In this document: piece by piece, positions 12,902 through 24,783 of the stretch
Position numbering within the stretch: position 1 is the stretch's first letter
Layout of the letters: each line of letters starts with the position of its first letter
Assembly: GCF_026151205.1 (NCBI RefSeq)
Contig: NC_087073.1
Span: forward strand, 15,271,837 to 15,335,836
Length of the DNA: 64,000 nt
Origin: Bolinopsis microptera
Lineage: Eukaryota > Ctenophora > Tentaculata > Lobata > Bolinopsidae
Direction of reading: 5' to 3'
Notes under the pieces: generated by a model
Databases searched by the model: none
What the model saw: the letters and a program-made list of their open reading frames with translations, nothing else
Told to the model about the DNA's origin: nothing
Translations under genes and position numbers: made by a program

Positions 12902-13387
12902 TACTCGAACTTTATTTACTGTATTACCTTAAATTATTATAAACGATCTTCTTTTATTTTCGTGAAATTGTAAACGGTTAAATTTTACTACTATTAAATG
13001 ATTCAGTTTTGATACTTTTATTTATTGATTTATTCATTCTTGTATAGCCAAGACGAGTCCGTTAGTATTCTATTTGGTAATTTCATGTTTAATCCTGTTT
13101 AATCTTATATTTGATCCTTCGAACAGCTGTTGAGCAATGAAACGCAAACATAATCTTAGCAAAATGAATATATTTCTTTTATCTTCAGCATTTAATCAGT
13201 CACATAATCTGAGAATATCAATGGTTAGTTTGAAAATGTCAAAAATTCTCATCAAAAATGTAGTAAAGTCTCAAAAAATTAATTTAGCATCTCGTAAAAA
13301 TGGAATAGTTTAAAATCGGAACAAAATTAATCGCATATATTATAATAATGTGGAGTCTGCAGTAATCCTGTTTAATCCTGTTAATCT
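12902..13387. other. AT-rich DNA after the LINE, before satellite block B
   Basis: This probably contains the 3' untranslated part of the LINE ending at 12901. The phrase taatcctgtttaatc recurs (~13093, ~13365). No gene seen. Confidence 0.4.
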
Positions 13388-14826
13388 GAAAATGGGACAG
13401 AGTTTTGAAAATACAACTTTTCGTTTTGTTAAGTTTCTGCTGTGAGCTTCTTTCGACCCGAATCAAACTTCAAACACCTCAATCATGTTTTTTGGCATCT
13501 ATAGTTGACTGACTAACTGGTTGCGGGTCAGAAATTCGGCCAAAACTGTAAAATTTCGGCCCTGGACATTTTATCTTCAAAAACTGAAAATGGGACAGAG
13601 TATGGGACAGTATGATTTTCCAATTTTGTTCGAGATTTTGACTTCCAGTACCCTAATTTGGTTTCATACCATTATCAATTAACTGACTAATTGGTTTGCG
13701 GGCAAAAATTTCATCCAATCTGTCAAATGTGTGTTCAGAAATTTTCATATCTGAAAATGGGACAGACTTTTGAAAATACAACTTTTCGTTTTGTTAAGCT
13801 TCTGCTGTGAGCTTCTTTCGACCCGAATCAAACTTCCAGCACCTCAATCGTGTCATTTGGCATCTATAGTTGACTGACTAATTGGTTACGGGTCAGAAAT
13901 TCGGCCAAAACTGTAAAATTTCGGCCCTTGAAATTTCATTTTCAAAAACTGAAAATGGGACAGAGTATGGGACAGTATGATTTTCCAATTTTTTTCGAGA
14001 TTTTGACTTCCAGTACCCCAATTTGGTTTCATACCATTATCAATTTACTGACTAATTGGTTTGCGGGCAAAAATTTCATCCAATCTGTCAAATGTGTGTT
14101 CAGAAATTTTCATATCTGAAAATGGGACAGAGTTTTGAAAATACAACTTTTCGTTTTGTTAAGATTTCTGCTCTGAGCTTCTTTCGACCCCAATAAAACT
14201 TCCAGCACCTCAATCGTGTCATTTGGCATCTATAGTTGACTGACTAATTGGTTGCGGGTCAGAAATTCGGCCAAAACTGTAAAATTTCGGCCCTGGAAAT
14301 TTCATCTTCAAAAACTGAAAATGGGACAGAGTATGGGACAGTATGATTTTCCATTTTTTCGAGATTTTGACTTCCAGTACCCCAATTTGGTTTCATACCA
14401 TTATAAATTAACTGACTAATTGGTTTGCGGGCAAAAATTTCATCCAATCTGTCAAATGTGTGTTCAGAAATTTTCATATCTGAAAATGGGACAGACTTTT
14501 GAAAATACAACTTTTCGTTTTGTTAAGATTTCTGCTGTGGGCTTCCTCCGACCCGAATCAAACTTCCAGCACCTCAATCATGTTTTTTGGCATCTATAGT
14601 TGACTGACTAACTGGTTGCGGGTCAGAAATTCGGCCAAAACTGTAAAATTTCGGCCCTGGACATTTTATCTTCAAAAACTGAAAATGGGACAGAGTATGG
14701 GACAGTATGATTTTCCAATTTTGTTCGAGATTTTGACTTCCAGTACCCTAATTTGGTTTCATACCATTATAAATTAACTGACTAATTGGTTTGCGGGCAC
14801 AAATTTCATCCAATCTGTCAAATGTG
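13388..14826. repeat. Satellite block B, about four ~366 bp units
   Basis: Same unit and orientation as block A, with the marker gggacagagtatgggacag near 13590, 13955, 14323 and 14690. Units here share variants rarer in block A, such as tctgctgtgagcttc and tcaatcatgttttttggc, so the block is a slightly different subfamily. It is cut in the middle of a half B, after gtcaaatgtg at 14826, where the CR1-like LINE begins. Confidence 0.95.
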
Positions 14827-14877
14827 ACTACTAACTTGGTAACTTGGTAAGGTTTATCCTCGTAGCAGGAAGGGTCA

Positions 14878-17800
14878 TCAGATGTCTGACCACCGTGATG
14901 GCGTGTAGTCTACCAAGGAATTCGACCAGCTGCACGTATAACCGGAAACCGGAGGGTTGTCCGGTATCAAAACAAGAAACTTCGACAAACTGACTTTGAA
15001 GCTGGCAAACGTTTTCTCGGCTTTCACTTGACTCGGCACCTTATTCCACAGTTTGGATCCTTTTACTGCGAACGAGCTATCGTACAGTGTCTGGTTTCTC
15101 ATCGAACTCGACTTTGATAGAGAAGGAACAACTGCTTTAGTGCCATATCTGGATGTTTCCACAAACTCGATGCTACAGCTATTTGGAACAACGTAATGGT
15201 ACGTTTTCCACATCATCAAGATGATGTATCTCTCCCTTCTCCGTTGCAGGGACATTAACTTCAAATGAGCTAGCCTCTCCCAGTAGTTTAAGCTGTATAA
15301 ACCACCAATGCGGCTTGTAAAGGTACGCTGGACCCCCTCCAAAAGCTGAATCTCTGTCGTCTTGACTGGGTCCCACAGCGGACAACAGTACTCCAATAAG
15401 CTTCTGACTAGAGACTTGTAGAGGGTCATCATAACCACTTTATCCCGTGTCTTAAACACACTGAACACCCAAGACAGTTTATTTCTAGCTTTGGTGACCA
15501 TATCCCCGACGTGTTTAGACCAGCTCAGATCGCTTGACACTTTTACACCAAGGTCTCTAACGTTTTCTACGGGATAAAGAGTGACGTCACTAGAAACCTT
15601 GTAGAGGAGACTTTCTACGTAGAAGGGAAGTTCACTTGATAAGTTCCTCTTATTGTGTAGGTGGTTTAGGAGTTCGAACTTCTGCTCGTGTAACTTCATG
15701 TTGTTACATAGGGACCAATCTATAATGCTGTAAAGATCAGTCTGAAGAAGTTGGCAGTCTTCAAGGCAGCTAATTTGCTTGGAAACCCTAGTATTAGTAA
15801 GGGGAAAAGTGGCATTCCGTTGGATTCGAATGTTCACAAGGATTTCTCAACGGAATATGGTAGTTAGGACCCCTACGAACATAATTAGACTTGTTGCCAA
15901 TTTTGTATCTCAACGGAAACACCACTTTTACCACTTTTTACCACCTTTGTACCACTTTTCTGGTTTGCCAAATATCTTTAGTTGTGAACATCATAGAAGG
16001 CTGCAAATTAACCTAGAATGTTTATCTTATCAAGGAGTAAAACTTTTGTATCAAAAGTTTTTACATTGGACAATCAGCTAATTGGATAATTACCAATTAG
16101 TTAATCACCAAAAAAAGTGAAAATTTTTTATTGGCTTAAAATGATTGAAATCGTTTGAAACACGGAGAAATGTAGTTTTTAGAAAAACTTCAAAAATTTT
16201 TCACTTACAATTTTTTTTCGAGACTTAAAAAAAAAAAGTTTGAAAATTTGAAAATATTTTTTTCCGCCAAAAGTGATCGAATTGCATGAAACGTGGATAA
16301 AAATGCTTTGCAGAAAAACTTCGAAGATTTTTAGATTGGGGAATACTAAAATCATCAATATTTGAAGTTGGAGTTCAGTAAATCTCGACATATTTTAGTA
16401 ATTAGGAATAGCTTAGCGGAAAGGGCTGGACCTGAAAAAGGTTAACCACACAATATTAGAGTTTCATAACTAATTACAATACAGCTTTATCAAATTCCAC
16501 ATAAAGAAACAGCACAAAAGGACCATTTAAGATCGAACCGATTTTACCTGCTGTACTATCATTTTATTGATTTCAATGATCAAAACCTCTGTCAATCTTG
16601 CCAATCTATACCGGGTATCTGAATGTACCGGACCTCTTATTTACCTCTATAATTAGACCCAGTTGTGCAAGAAATGCGATTTCTCACAGGGGTTTCTTTA
16701 AACTGTGCACTTTTTGTCACTCTCGCAACTCGCAAGAGGCCTGGTATTATAGGGGGGGTATAGGAAGCGAGTGTAAATATACCTTCCATCATCCATTGTG
16801 GCTTTTTTGTATTGTGAATGCGCATGCCGCTTCGTTTGCTATGCCATATACCTCGAATAACCCCCATATGTCATTGCCAGGGTCGGGATAGAGCTGGAGA
16901 TAGCATTGAAAAGTTGCTAGAAATAGCTAGATTTAGAGTAAACTGGTGGTAGCTGGGTGGTGCTAGCATGGATGTAGCAGAACGTAGCTACACGGGGTTT
17001 CATTGGAGTTGGTTATTTTAATGGCCAAAGAGTGCCGGAACTAAAGTTACTTAAGATTGCAGTTGAGGGGCAGTGTAAACCACGGTGTAGTCAGGGATAC
17101 AGAGCTACAGTGCAGGAGTACTGCAAAAGAACAGTGCAAGTGATACAGTCTGCAACAGTAAAACTCCGAAGAAGGAGATAAGATTGTGGCTGCAGAGGAG
17201 GAGAGTAGCTGGAACCTGATTGTGTTTGTGTTGAAAGAAGAGGAGGAAGAAGAGTTTCCTGCTCTGGTAACTGTATTTTTGGAAGAGGTGGGGTGAGAAC
17301 TTATTTTCAAGCGACAAGGGTGGGCTGGAAGCAACCAGATACAGCTATCCGACCTATTAAGATCACCGTCCTGAGCTTAACAGCATTTCATCAGAATCTT
17401 ATGAAAACAGAGAGACTGATCACCCACCCTTTTTAGATCCAACGAAACCCTTTATATAAATCGACTTTTCTGCATGAATTACTTCATGGTATCTTCTTAT
17501 CAAGGCTACAGACCTTGCCGTACCGGATTTATTGATCAAAGTGAGTCTCTTTAGCCCTCTTCTTCTTTAGAGCTTTAGGTTAGTGATCAAACTCTTCGCT
17601 ACTCGCTCTTCACTGGATCTATCAGGACAGATTCACATCTTTTTAGGTCTCAACCAGCCTTAGTTTTCCTGTTTTCATCATGTAGTACGTTCTGCTACCT
17701 CCATTTTAGCACCACCCAGCTTCCATCAGTTCACTCTAAGTCTAGCTTCGTCGGCGTTTTACTGTTGCAGACTGTATCACTTGCACTGTTCTATTGCAGT

Positions 17801-20800
17801 ACTCCTGCACTGTAGCTCTGTGTCCCTGACTACACCGTGGTTTACACTGCCCCTCAACTGCAATCTTAAGTAACTTTAGTTCCGGCACTCTTTGGCCATT
17901 AAAATAACCAACTCCAATGAAACCCCGTGTAGCTACGTTCTGCTACATCCATGCTAGCACCACCCAGCTACCACCAGTTTACTCTAAATCTAGCTATTTC
18001 TAGCAACTTTTCAATGCTATCTCCAGCTCTATCCCGACCCTGGCAATGACATATGGGGGTTATTCGAGGTATATGGCATAGCAAACGAAGCGGCATGCGC
18101 ATTCACAATACAAAAAAGCCACAATGGATGATGGAAGGTATATTTACACTCGCTTCCTATACCCCCCCTATATTACCAGGCCTCTTGCGAGTTGCGAGAG
18201 TGACAAAAAGTGCACAGTTTAAAGAAACCCCTGTGAGAAATCGCATTTCTTGCACAACTGGGTCTAATTATAGAGGTAAATAAGAGGTCCGGTACATTCA
18301 GATACCCGGTATAGATTGGCAAGATTGACAGAGGTTTTGATCATTGAAATCAATAAAATGATAGTACAGCAGGTAAAATCGGTTCGATCTTAAATGGTCC
18401 TTTTGTGCTGTTTCTTTATGTGGAATTTGATAAAGCTGTATTGTAATTAGTTATGAAACTCTAATATTGTGTGGTTAACCTTTTTCAGGTCCAGCCCTTT
18501 CCGCTAAGCTATTCCTAATTACTAAAATATGTCGAGATTTACTGAACTCCAACTTCAAATATTGATGATTTTAGTATTCCCCAATCTAAAAATCTTCGAA
18601 GTTTTTCTGCAAAGCATTTTTATCCACGTTTCATGCAATTCGATCACTTTTGGCGGAAAAAAATATTTTCAAATTTTCAAACTTTTTTTTTTGAAGTCTC
18701 GAAAAAAAATTTTAAGAGAAAAATTTTTGAAGTTTTTCTAAAAACTACATTTCTCCGTGTTTCAAACGATTTCAATCATTTTGAGCCAATCAAAAATTTT
18801 CACTTTTTTTGGTGATTAACTAATTGGTAATTATCCAATTAGCTGATTGTCCAATGTAAAAATTTTTTGATACAAAAGTTTTACTCCTTGATAAGATAAA
18901 CAATCTAGGTTAATTTTCAGCCTTCTACGACGTTCACAACTAAAGATATTTGGCAAACCAGAAAAGTGGTACAAAGGTGGTAAAAAGTGGTAAAAGTGGT
19001 GTTTCCGTTGAGATACAAAATTGGCAACAAGTCTAATTATGTTCGTAGGGGTCCTAACTACCATATTCCGTTGAGAAATCCTTGTGAACATTCAAATCCA
19101 ACGGAACCCTTAAATCGACCACTTTTCCCCTTACTATATCGTTTGCGAAGAAGCTCACTCTAGAATGCTTAACCACGTCCTCTAGGTCGTTGATGAACAA
19201 CAGGAAGAACAGCGGACCTAAAACACTGCCCTGAGGCACCCCGCTTAACACCTTAGCGCTGTCTGAATGCACACCGTTCACGACAACAACTTGGTCACGA
19301 CCAGTTAAGAAGGATTGAATCCATCTTAAGAGCTTCTCCTGGAATCCATATCTTTTTAGCTTTAGAAGAAGTAGATCCAAGTCGACTTTGTCAAAAGCTT
19401 TTGCAAAGTCGAGGTAGATTGAATCGGTGTCATTTCCTTTCGTGAAACCTTCGTATATGTCGTCAAAGTGCTCCAACATTTGGGTGAGACAGCTTCTATT
19501 TGACCTGAATCCGTGCTGTTTGTCCGATAACAGATCATTAGAATCAAGGTACTGGGTCATGTGCTTTCTGACGACCCTTTCATACACCTTCACTACGTGG
19601 GAAGTCAGCGTCACAGGTCTATAGTTTACAGCTTCACATCTGCTACCTTTCTTGAAGAGAGGAGTGACATATCCGGTCTTGTAGTAGCTTGGGACGATGC
19701 CAGACGACACAGATTCTGTCCAGATGAGATAGATAGGGACCGCTAAGCTAGAGGTACATCTTTTCAGCAGGATGGAGGGGATGCCATCGGGTCCCGGTGC
19801 AGAGTCAAGCTTTAGTTCCGATATAGCGTCCTTTACGTGATCGAGAGTGAGGACAAGTTCTTTATCTCGACAAGTAATAGGCGGCACCGCAAATTCAGGC
19901 ATGGATTTGTAGGGGCAGTTAGGGTCACTATAGACTGAGCAAAACTGAGTCTGGAGGATGTTCGCAAGATCCTTCTTCTCTGTGACAAGCTTATTTTCAC
20001 TATTAAGAAGAGTTGTGATGTTTTGCTTCACTTTGGAGAACGATTTCGAGTAGGAATAAAAGTATTTCGGATTAGCTTTTATCTTATTCACCGCTCTCCT
20101 TTCGCCTTCATCAAAATGGTGTAGTATAGCTTCCTTAATCTCAAAACTGATTAATCCGATTTCGTCTTCAAGCTGTTTCATTCGAGCATGGTCGCCGCTG
20201 CACTCTGCCGCTGAAAGACGATTCTTGAGTCTGGACTTCTTCCTTCTCAGCGAGTTGTAGACATTCGGTTTTCCTTTAGGAGGGCGTTTCCTTGGGACAT
20301 TTTCAAGACAAACGTTTAGCACTTTACGTGTAAAACTTATAGGAAATTCTTCAAAGGTAGTGGAATCTCGAACCTGTTTCCAGTCCACACTACTGAGAGC
20401 TTCGTTAAGTTCCTCGAAATCAGTATGGTTAAAATCTAGAGCCCGAAAGTTCATTTCGTCCAGATACGTGAGCTTAGCTTCCTCGAGTAATGCAGGGTTA
20501 AAAGAGAGGAGAGCATTAACCATGTTGTGATCGGACATTTCTGTAGCTTCACAGCTTACATTGCACACCAGCCGATCGTTGTTGCACATTATTAGATCCA
20601 GCACATTGCTCCCTCTGGTCGGGGTTGTAACCATCTGGCTGAGCAGGTGAGTGGACATAAACCGTATTAAACACTGAGCGGAGAGATTGGAGTCTGATCT
20701 CCCCCCCACTTCGGATCTGGAGCGTTTCCCAATCCACCTGTGGTAAGTTGAAGTCCCCTGTAACAAAGAGGTCGTAGTCGCTCGGAGCGCAGTTCTCAAT

Positions 20801-21310
20801 AACATGAGTAAAGCTGTCCAACAGTTTTGAGAAACTGGCGGCCGTTGCATCAGGAGGTCTGTACGCCACCGCAACACAGAGTTTAGCAGAGGGGTAGAGA
20901 TTGATGATTCCCTGACAAACACTATCATCAAAACTCTCTGATAGGGAGACTGGGATAGAAGATAGAGAGTACAGCATTACTCCCCCACCACTACTTTTAC
21001 TGCGATCACACCGAGATAGAGAGTATCCTGGAACCTCTAACTGAGCATCATGGTGGTATGATTTCAGCCAGGATTCTGTGATGGCGATAAAAGGAAACAG
21101 GTGTCCGTCCTGTCGCTTCTCGTCTAAGTGACCTATAAGGTCCTGCAGCTTCCACCTCCCGGCACTCTTAGCGGAGGGGTTTAGAAGTAGGAGGGAAGAG
21201 AGAAGGGAGTCTGGTGCTGGGGTAGCCTGGGAACACCTAAACTCATCATCGCAGGAGCTGCTTGGGATGGGTAGAACATTTGTCCCACTGGTTGTGCTGG
21301 AGGGTGGCAC
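14878..21310 (-). pseudogene. CR1-like LINE ORF2 (APE endonuclease plus reverse transcriptase), broken
   Basis: Endonuclease frame 21310 to ~20700: AITESWLKS (catalytic E), SSGGGVMLY, VAYRPP and VTGDFNLPQVDW. A C-run at ~20700-20707 breaks the frame. The next frame continues with DLIMCNNDR and MSDHNMVNA, then the reverse transcriptase (VNYRPVTLTSHVVKVYER, HGFRSNRSC, LDFAKAFDKVD, GVPQGSVLGPLFFLLFINDL) down to SFFANDIV, where the fold-back is inserted. The rest continues at 15796 to 14878, starting NTRVSKQIS, with LGVKVSSDLSWSKHV, the C-terminal domain and the stop. The catalytic box reads FAND and not F/Y-A-D-D, so a metal-binding aspartate is lost. Frameshift, substitution and insertion all point to a dead copy. 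Confidence 0.85.
15797..19134. mobile_element. Fold-back (long inverted repeat) element, ~3.3 kb
   Basis: The left arm 15797 to ~17166 and the right arm ~17756 to 19134 are near-identical reverse complements of ~1.37 kb, with a ~590 bp spacer. Both ends read agtaaggggaaaagtgg going inward. It interrupts the LINE reverse transcriptase directly after the catalytic box. TA lies on each side, so a TA target duplication is possible. The arms differ by scattered substitutions and small indels (for example an extra gtcgatttaa-type insertion near the right tip), so they are not one sequence folded by assembly. The short open frames mirrored in both arms (16637-16867 and 18053-18283) match no family I know. 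No transposase seen; this looks like a non-autonomous element. Confidence 0.85.
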
Positions 21311-22170
21311 ACTGAGGACGGGGCACTTTGATCCATTTTCTTTTCTAGAGCTGCTAACTTGGCCGCCATCCCCGTGACCAAGTCTCGTAGCTCTAAAAAA
21401 CCACTCGAACTAGAAGAAGAGTTAGACTTATAGTTAGAGGTTGTCTGCATACCGGATCTCTGATTCCTGTCCCGAGTGGGTTCTTCCTTTTTCTTCTTTC
21501 TACAAGAAAGGGGGTGAAACTTGGAACATTCTTTGTTGAGACACGATCCTCTTTCGAGTGCTACCTTGCAAATATCAGGGTGAAAAAATGCACAGTTTTT
21601 ACCCTTTATACATCCCTTCTTACCAGTAAACCCAGACACTCTATACTGATTACAAACTCGGGGATGTTTGAGGGGACAACAATTTCCATTCACTGTCTTC
21701 TTTCCGCTAATTCCGTGCGGACAGTTCCAGCTCAAGAACTTCTGGCAGATTCTTTCAGTTCCTTGATTTGAATTCTCTTCAGAGAAAGACACGAATTGCT
21801 GTTGGGGGTTGTGGGTAGAGGACATCCCATCTCTACATTCCGCACATTTAGAGGGCATCAAAGCTTGGAAACCACAATAAAGACGATCCATAAGCGATTT
21901 CTTCGTAAATATCTTGAAATTGTCCTTGTCAGCGAGAGAAATTCTTAAGAATTCCGCACAATTTTCAAGTATTGGGAGAGAAAACCGATCAAAACGCTTA
22001 GTGTTAGCTGCACACGACTGAGAATTATCAAAAGCAGAAATAACCGGTCTAACGTGCATTTCAGCTTTATCAATAAGCTTCCCGATGATAATCTTAACTT
22101 TTTCACTGCCACCATTCTCAGAACTCGTAACCATGGTGTAATGTATATACAAGACAATATGTATACACAC
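21181..22170 (-). CDS. CR1-like LINE ORF1 protein with CCCH-type zinc fingers (329 aa)
   Basis: ATG at 22170, open to 21181. The middle of the protein has a row of Cys/His motifs: CQKFLSWNCPHG with CCPLKHPRVC, then CIKGKNCAFFHPDIC, then GSCLNKECSKFHPLSC, consistent with CCCH-like fingers that bind RNA. A basic stretch (RKKKKEE) and a serine-rich stretch follow, then a short helix (LVTGMAAKLAALEKKM) that could form a coiled coil, and a Pro/Gln-rich tail. LINE ORF1 proteins bind the element's own RNA, so the fingers fit that role. Its end overlaps the start of the endonuclease frame (21310) by about 130 bp in another frame, a common arrangement. The frame has no breaks. Confidence 0.75.
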   Translation of the reverse strand: MCIHIVLYIHYTMVTSSENGGSEKVKIIIGKLIDKAEMHVRPVISAFDNSQSCAANTKRFDRFSLPILENCAEFLRISLADKDNFKIFTKKSLMDRLYCGFQALMPSKCAECRDGMSSTHNPQQQFVSFSEENSNQGTERICQKFLSWNCPHGISGKKTVNGNCCPLKHPRVCNQYRVSGFTGKKGCIKGKNCAFFHPDICKVALERGSCLNKECSKFHPLSCRKKKKEEPTRDRNQRSGMQTTSNYKSNSSSSSSGFLELRDLVTGMAAKLAALEKKMDQSAPSSVCHPPAQPVGQMFYPSQAAPAMMSLGVPRLPQHQTPFSLPSYF

Positions 22171-22262
22171 AGAGATAGCCGATGGTAACGCTTGCTCAGT
22201 AGATAAATTTGCTGATAAGCGAGCTCAATAAAACGATGCAAAAGCAATTATATATGTATATG

Positions 22263-22615
22263 TATGTGTTCAGAAATTTTCATATCTGAAAATGGGACAG
22301 ACTTTTGAAAATTCAACTTTTCGTTTTGTTAAGATTTCTGCTGTTGGCTTCCTCCGACCCGAATCAAACTTCCAGCACCTCAATCGTGTCATTTGGCATC
22401 TATAGACATAGTTGACTGACTAATTGGTTGCGGGTCAGAAATTCGGCCAAAACTGTAAAATTTCGGCCCTGGAAATTTCATCTTCAAAAACTGAAAATGG
22501 GACAGAGTATGGGACAGTATGATTTGCCAGTTTTTTTCGATATTTTGACTAATTCCAGTACCCCAATTTGGTTTCATACCATTATCAATTAACTTACTAA
22601 TTGGTTTGTAACTGA
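22263..22615. repeat. Satellite block C, one unit after the LINE insertion
   Basis: The satellite resumes with tgtgttcagaaattttcat and runs one unit to ctaattggtttg at about 22615. A diverged half A (gactaatgataattggttgcgggtg, then aaaactgtaaaatttcggtcc) follows at ~22755-22815. Confidence 0.9.
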
Positions 22616-24783
22616 CGGATCAAACTTCTGCGGGGGATAACGTATTTTTTGTTTTTTTCAAAAAACTACTTTTACCTAAACAAAAAAAACAAAGAAAGTT
22701 ATCCCCCCCCCCCCCCCCCCCCAATTCTCAATTGTGATGCTATCTATAATAATTGACTAATGATAATTGGTTGCGGGTGATAATTTCAGTAAAAACTGTA
22801 AAATTTCGGTCCTTAGTCGAGAAGATTGTGGGTCAGGCAGCGACAAGATTAACAAAATAATTTTCAATTTTTTCCCTAAAACTGCTAACTTTACTGTTTG
22901 CTTAAATTATCCGGCTTCAGACCCCACTATCGTCAAAAATCTTCAAATCAAGTCTTCTCTTTATTTCGAGAAACCTGAAGGCCTTCAAAACGGCATTTCT
23001 TAAGTGAACGCGTATATTGGGGGGGGGGGGGAACTTTAATATACTTTAATATACTTTAATATACCTACATTTTCTCCATTAAAATTTTGAACCATATTAA
23101 AGTATATTAAAATGTAGGGTTTTTTTTTCAATTTTGACCCGGGATATATACTTTAATATACTTTAATATACTTTAATATACCTACATTATAAAAAATTAT
23201 GTGAAAAATTTTGTTTTATTTAATGTATGGATTAGATTTACCTTTCATGTAAAGTTAGTCTTGTTCAAAGATATTGATACTTGACCAATTTATGAGCCAA
23301 AATATATGAAGTATGAGTTAGCAAATGGCTTATCTTCTAATCTACTAATTGTAGGTATATTAAAGTATATTAAAATGTAGGATTTTTTCTGATTTTGACC
23401 CGGGGATGTACATTAATATACTTTAATATGGTTGCCCCCCCCCCCCCCCCCCCCCCCCTATATTATTATTATTATTGGGGTTGGACTGTTCCCTGTACTG
23501 AGTCAAAGTGATTTTCCAGTTCCAAATAAACTGGATTCCTTGAATACGATCTTTTAAGTTCATTCTTGATAGCTCGTGGCATTGATAACAAATTAAAAAC
23601 AACTTTCAATGATAAATGTAAGAGAATCACAACACAATTTTAATTAGTAATATTTCATCTTATTTAAAAGATGTTTGCCGCACTCATTCAATGAATTATC
23701 AATTATGTTGTTCCTAACACTAATTTAACTGGAAAAAGGCCTTGATTCCAAAACAAAAGCTAATACAAGTCTTTGATCATAATTTCATTTATTCGATTAG
23801 CTTCACCGCACTGAACATGACGTCAAAACAAATCATCATGACATAATCTCAACGTTCATTTAACAAGTACAATGTAACATACCGAGAAGGAAAATGTGAC
23901 CAAAGTTAGCGACGAAATAGAAAATTTGCTCCTCGATTCCTACCATATTTCCTCTTAATAAGGGTACAGTATAAATTACTATACAGACAAGGAATGTAAC
24001 TCTTGCCATAACAGAAATATTTTTAAAATGCATTGCTGCGTCCGTTATCTGCAGCTTAATAATAAAACACCTAGATAACTCATAAAAGCATCGCAAATGA
24101 TCAGGGTAAATTCGATTTTTAATAAATTCGTCCTTTAGCTTCAAATGAAGTACGAACGGCATGACAATCTTCAGTCACAAGAACCGCTACTACTTATTAA
24201 AAACCAAATGCTATCAAAATAGTAATTTACCATTATTTAACGAGAGTCATATTATGCGTAGGTGTTCCCCACGCATATACCTTCATCCAAATTATATATC
24301 GTAACAGTAACACTACTTACTAGCATATCTTTATACAACATCAACGTCATGTATTTGAAATGAAAAACTAAATTAATTTTGATACCACGACACAAAAACT
24401 AAATTAACGATAATAATAATACAGTCCACATAATTTGAACATCCTCGCCTTTCGAGTGTCACACACAAACGAATCTCATGTAAATATACTATACATTTAG
24501 TGCAGTAACTATAGTATACATCATACTATATACAACAAATGTATAACATAGTAGTACTCAGTATCTAAAGGGTATATATAAACGTAAGGGGCGTCGCGAG
24601 TCCAGCTCACACATGCACATATTGTCCTCTCATCCTACACACCATCGGACCACGTGACTACAAACCACGTGGCTACAGACCACGTGATCTGATCACCAGT
24701 CTCCTTGATGTGTGTCGTGGTGTGATCCCACGTGTGGCGATCACCTGATCCCCCCTCCTCTAGTGACGTCACACAAGTCCGGA
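22616..24783. repeat. Intergenic DNA with homopolymer C/G tracts and ATTAAAGTATATT repeats
   Basis: C runs lie at 22703-22722 and 23435-23458 and a G run at 23019-23031. Between them, ctttaatata is repeated in tandem (~23033-23065, ~23151-23185). Two direct copies of a ~70 bp segment (attaaagtatattaaaatgtagg, then ttttgacccgggga, then ttaatatactttaatat) start near 23095 and 23355. A short inverted repeat gggggataac / gttatccccc flanks 22633-22708. From 23460 to 24640 I see nothing gene-like. Three CACGTG palindromes (~24651-24690) lie near the 3' end of the clathrin gene. Confidence 0.6.

Larger units (their letters stand above)
14826..22262 (-). mobile_element. CR1-like LINE inserted in the satellite and split by a fold-back element
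   Basis: On the - strand the order is ORF1 (22170-21181), endonuclease, reverse transcriptase (interrupted) and C-terminal part, ending near 14826. The 3' end has short tandem copies of an 8-base word (aacttggt on the + strand, 14833-14850), as is typical for CR1/L2-type elements that end in short repeats and not in poly-A. The satellite stops after ...caaatgtg on one side and resumes as tatgtgttcag at about 22262, so the LINE sits inside one satellite unit with perhaps a 5-6 bp target duplication (atgtg). A fold-back element occupies 15797-19134. Confidence 0.85.

Noticed and set aside
16598-18741. Mirrored 70-97 codon frames in both fold-back arms
   Set aside because: Identical frames in both arms follow from the palindrome; composition and lack of motifs argue against genes.
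15797-19134. Palindrome as an assembly artefact of one arm
   Set aside because: Arms differ at many positions and by small indels, and the LINE frame continues correctly on both sides; artefact is not excluded but is less likely.
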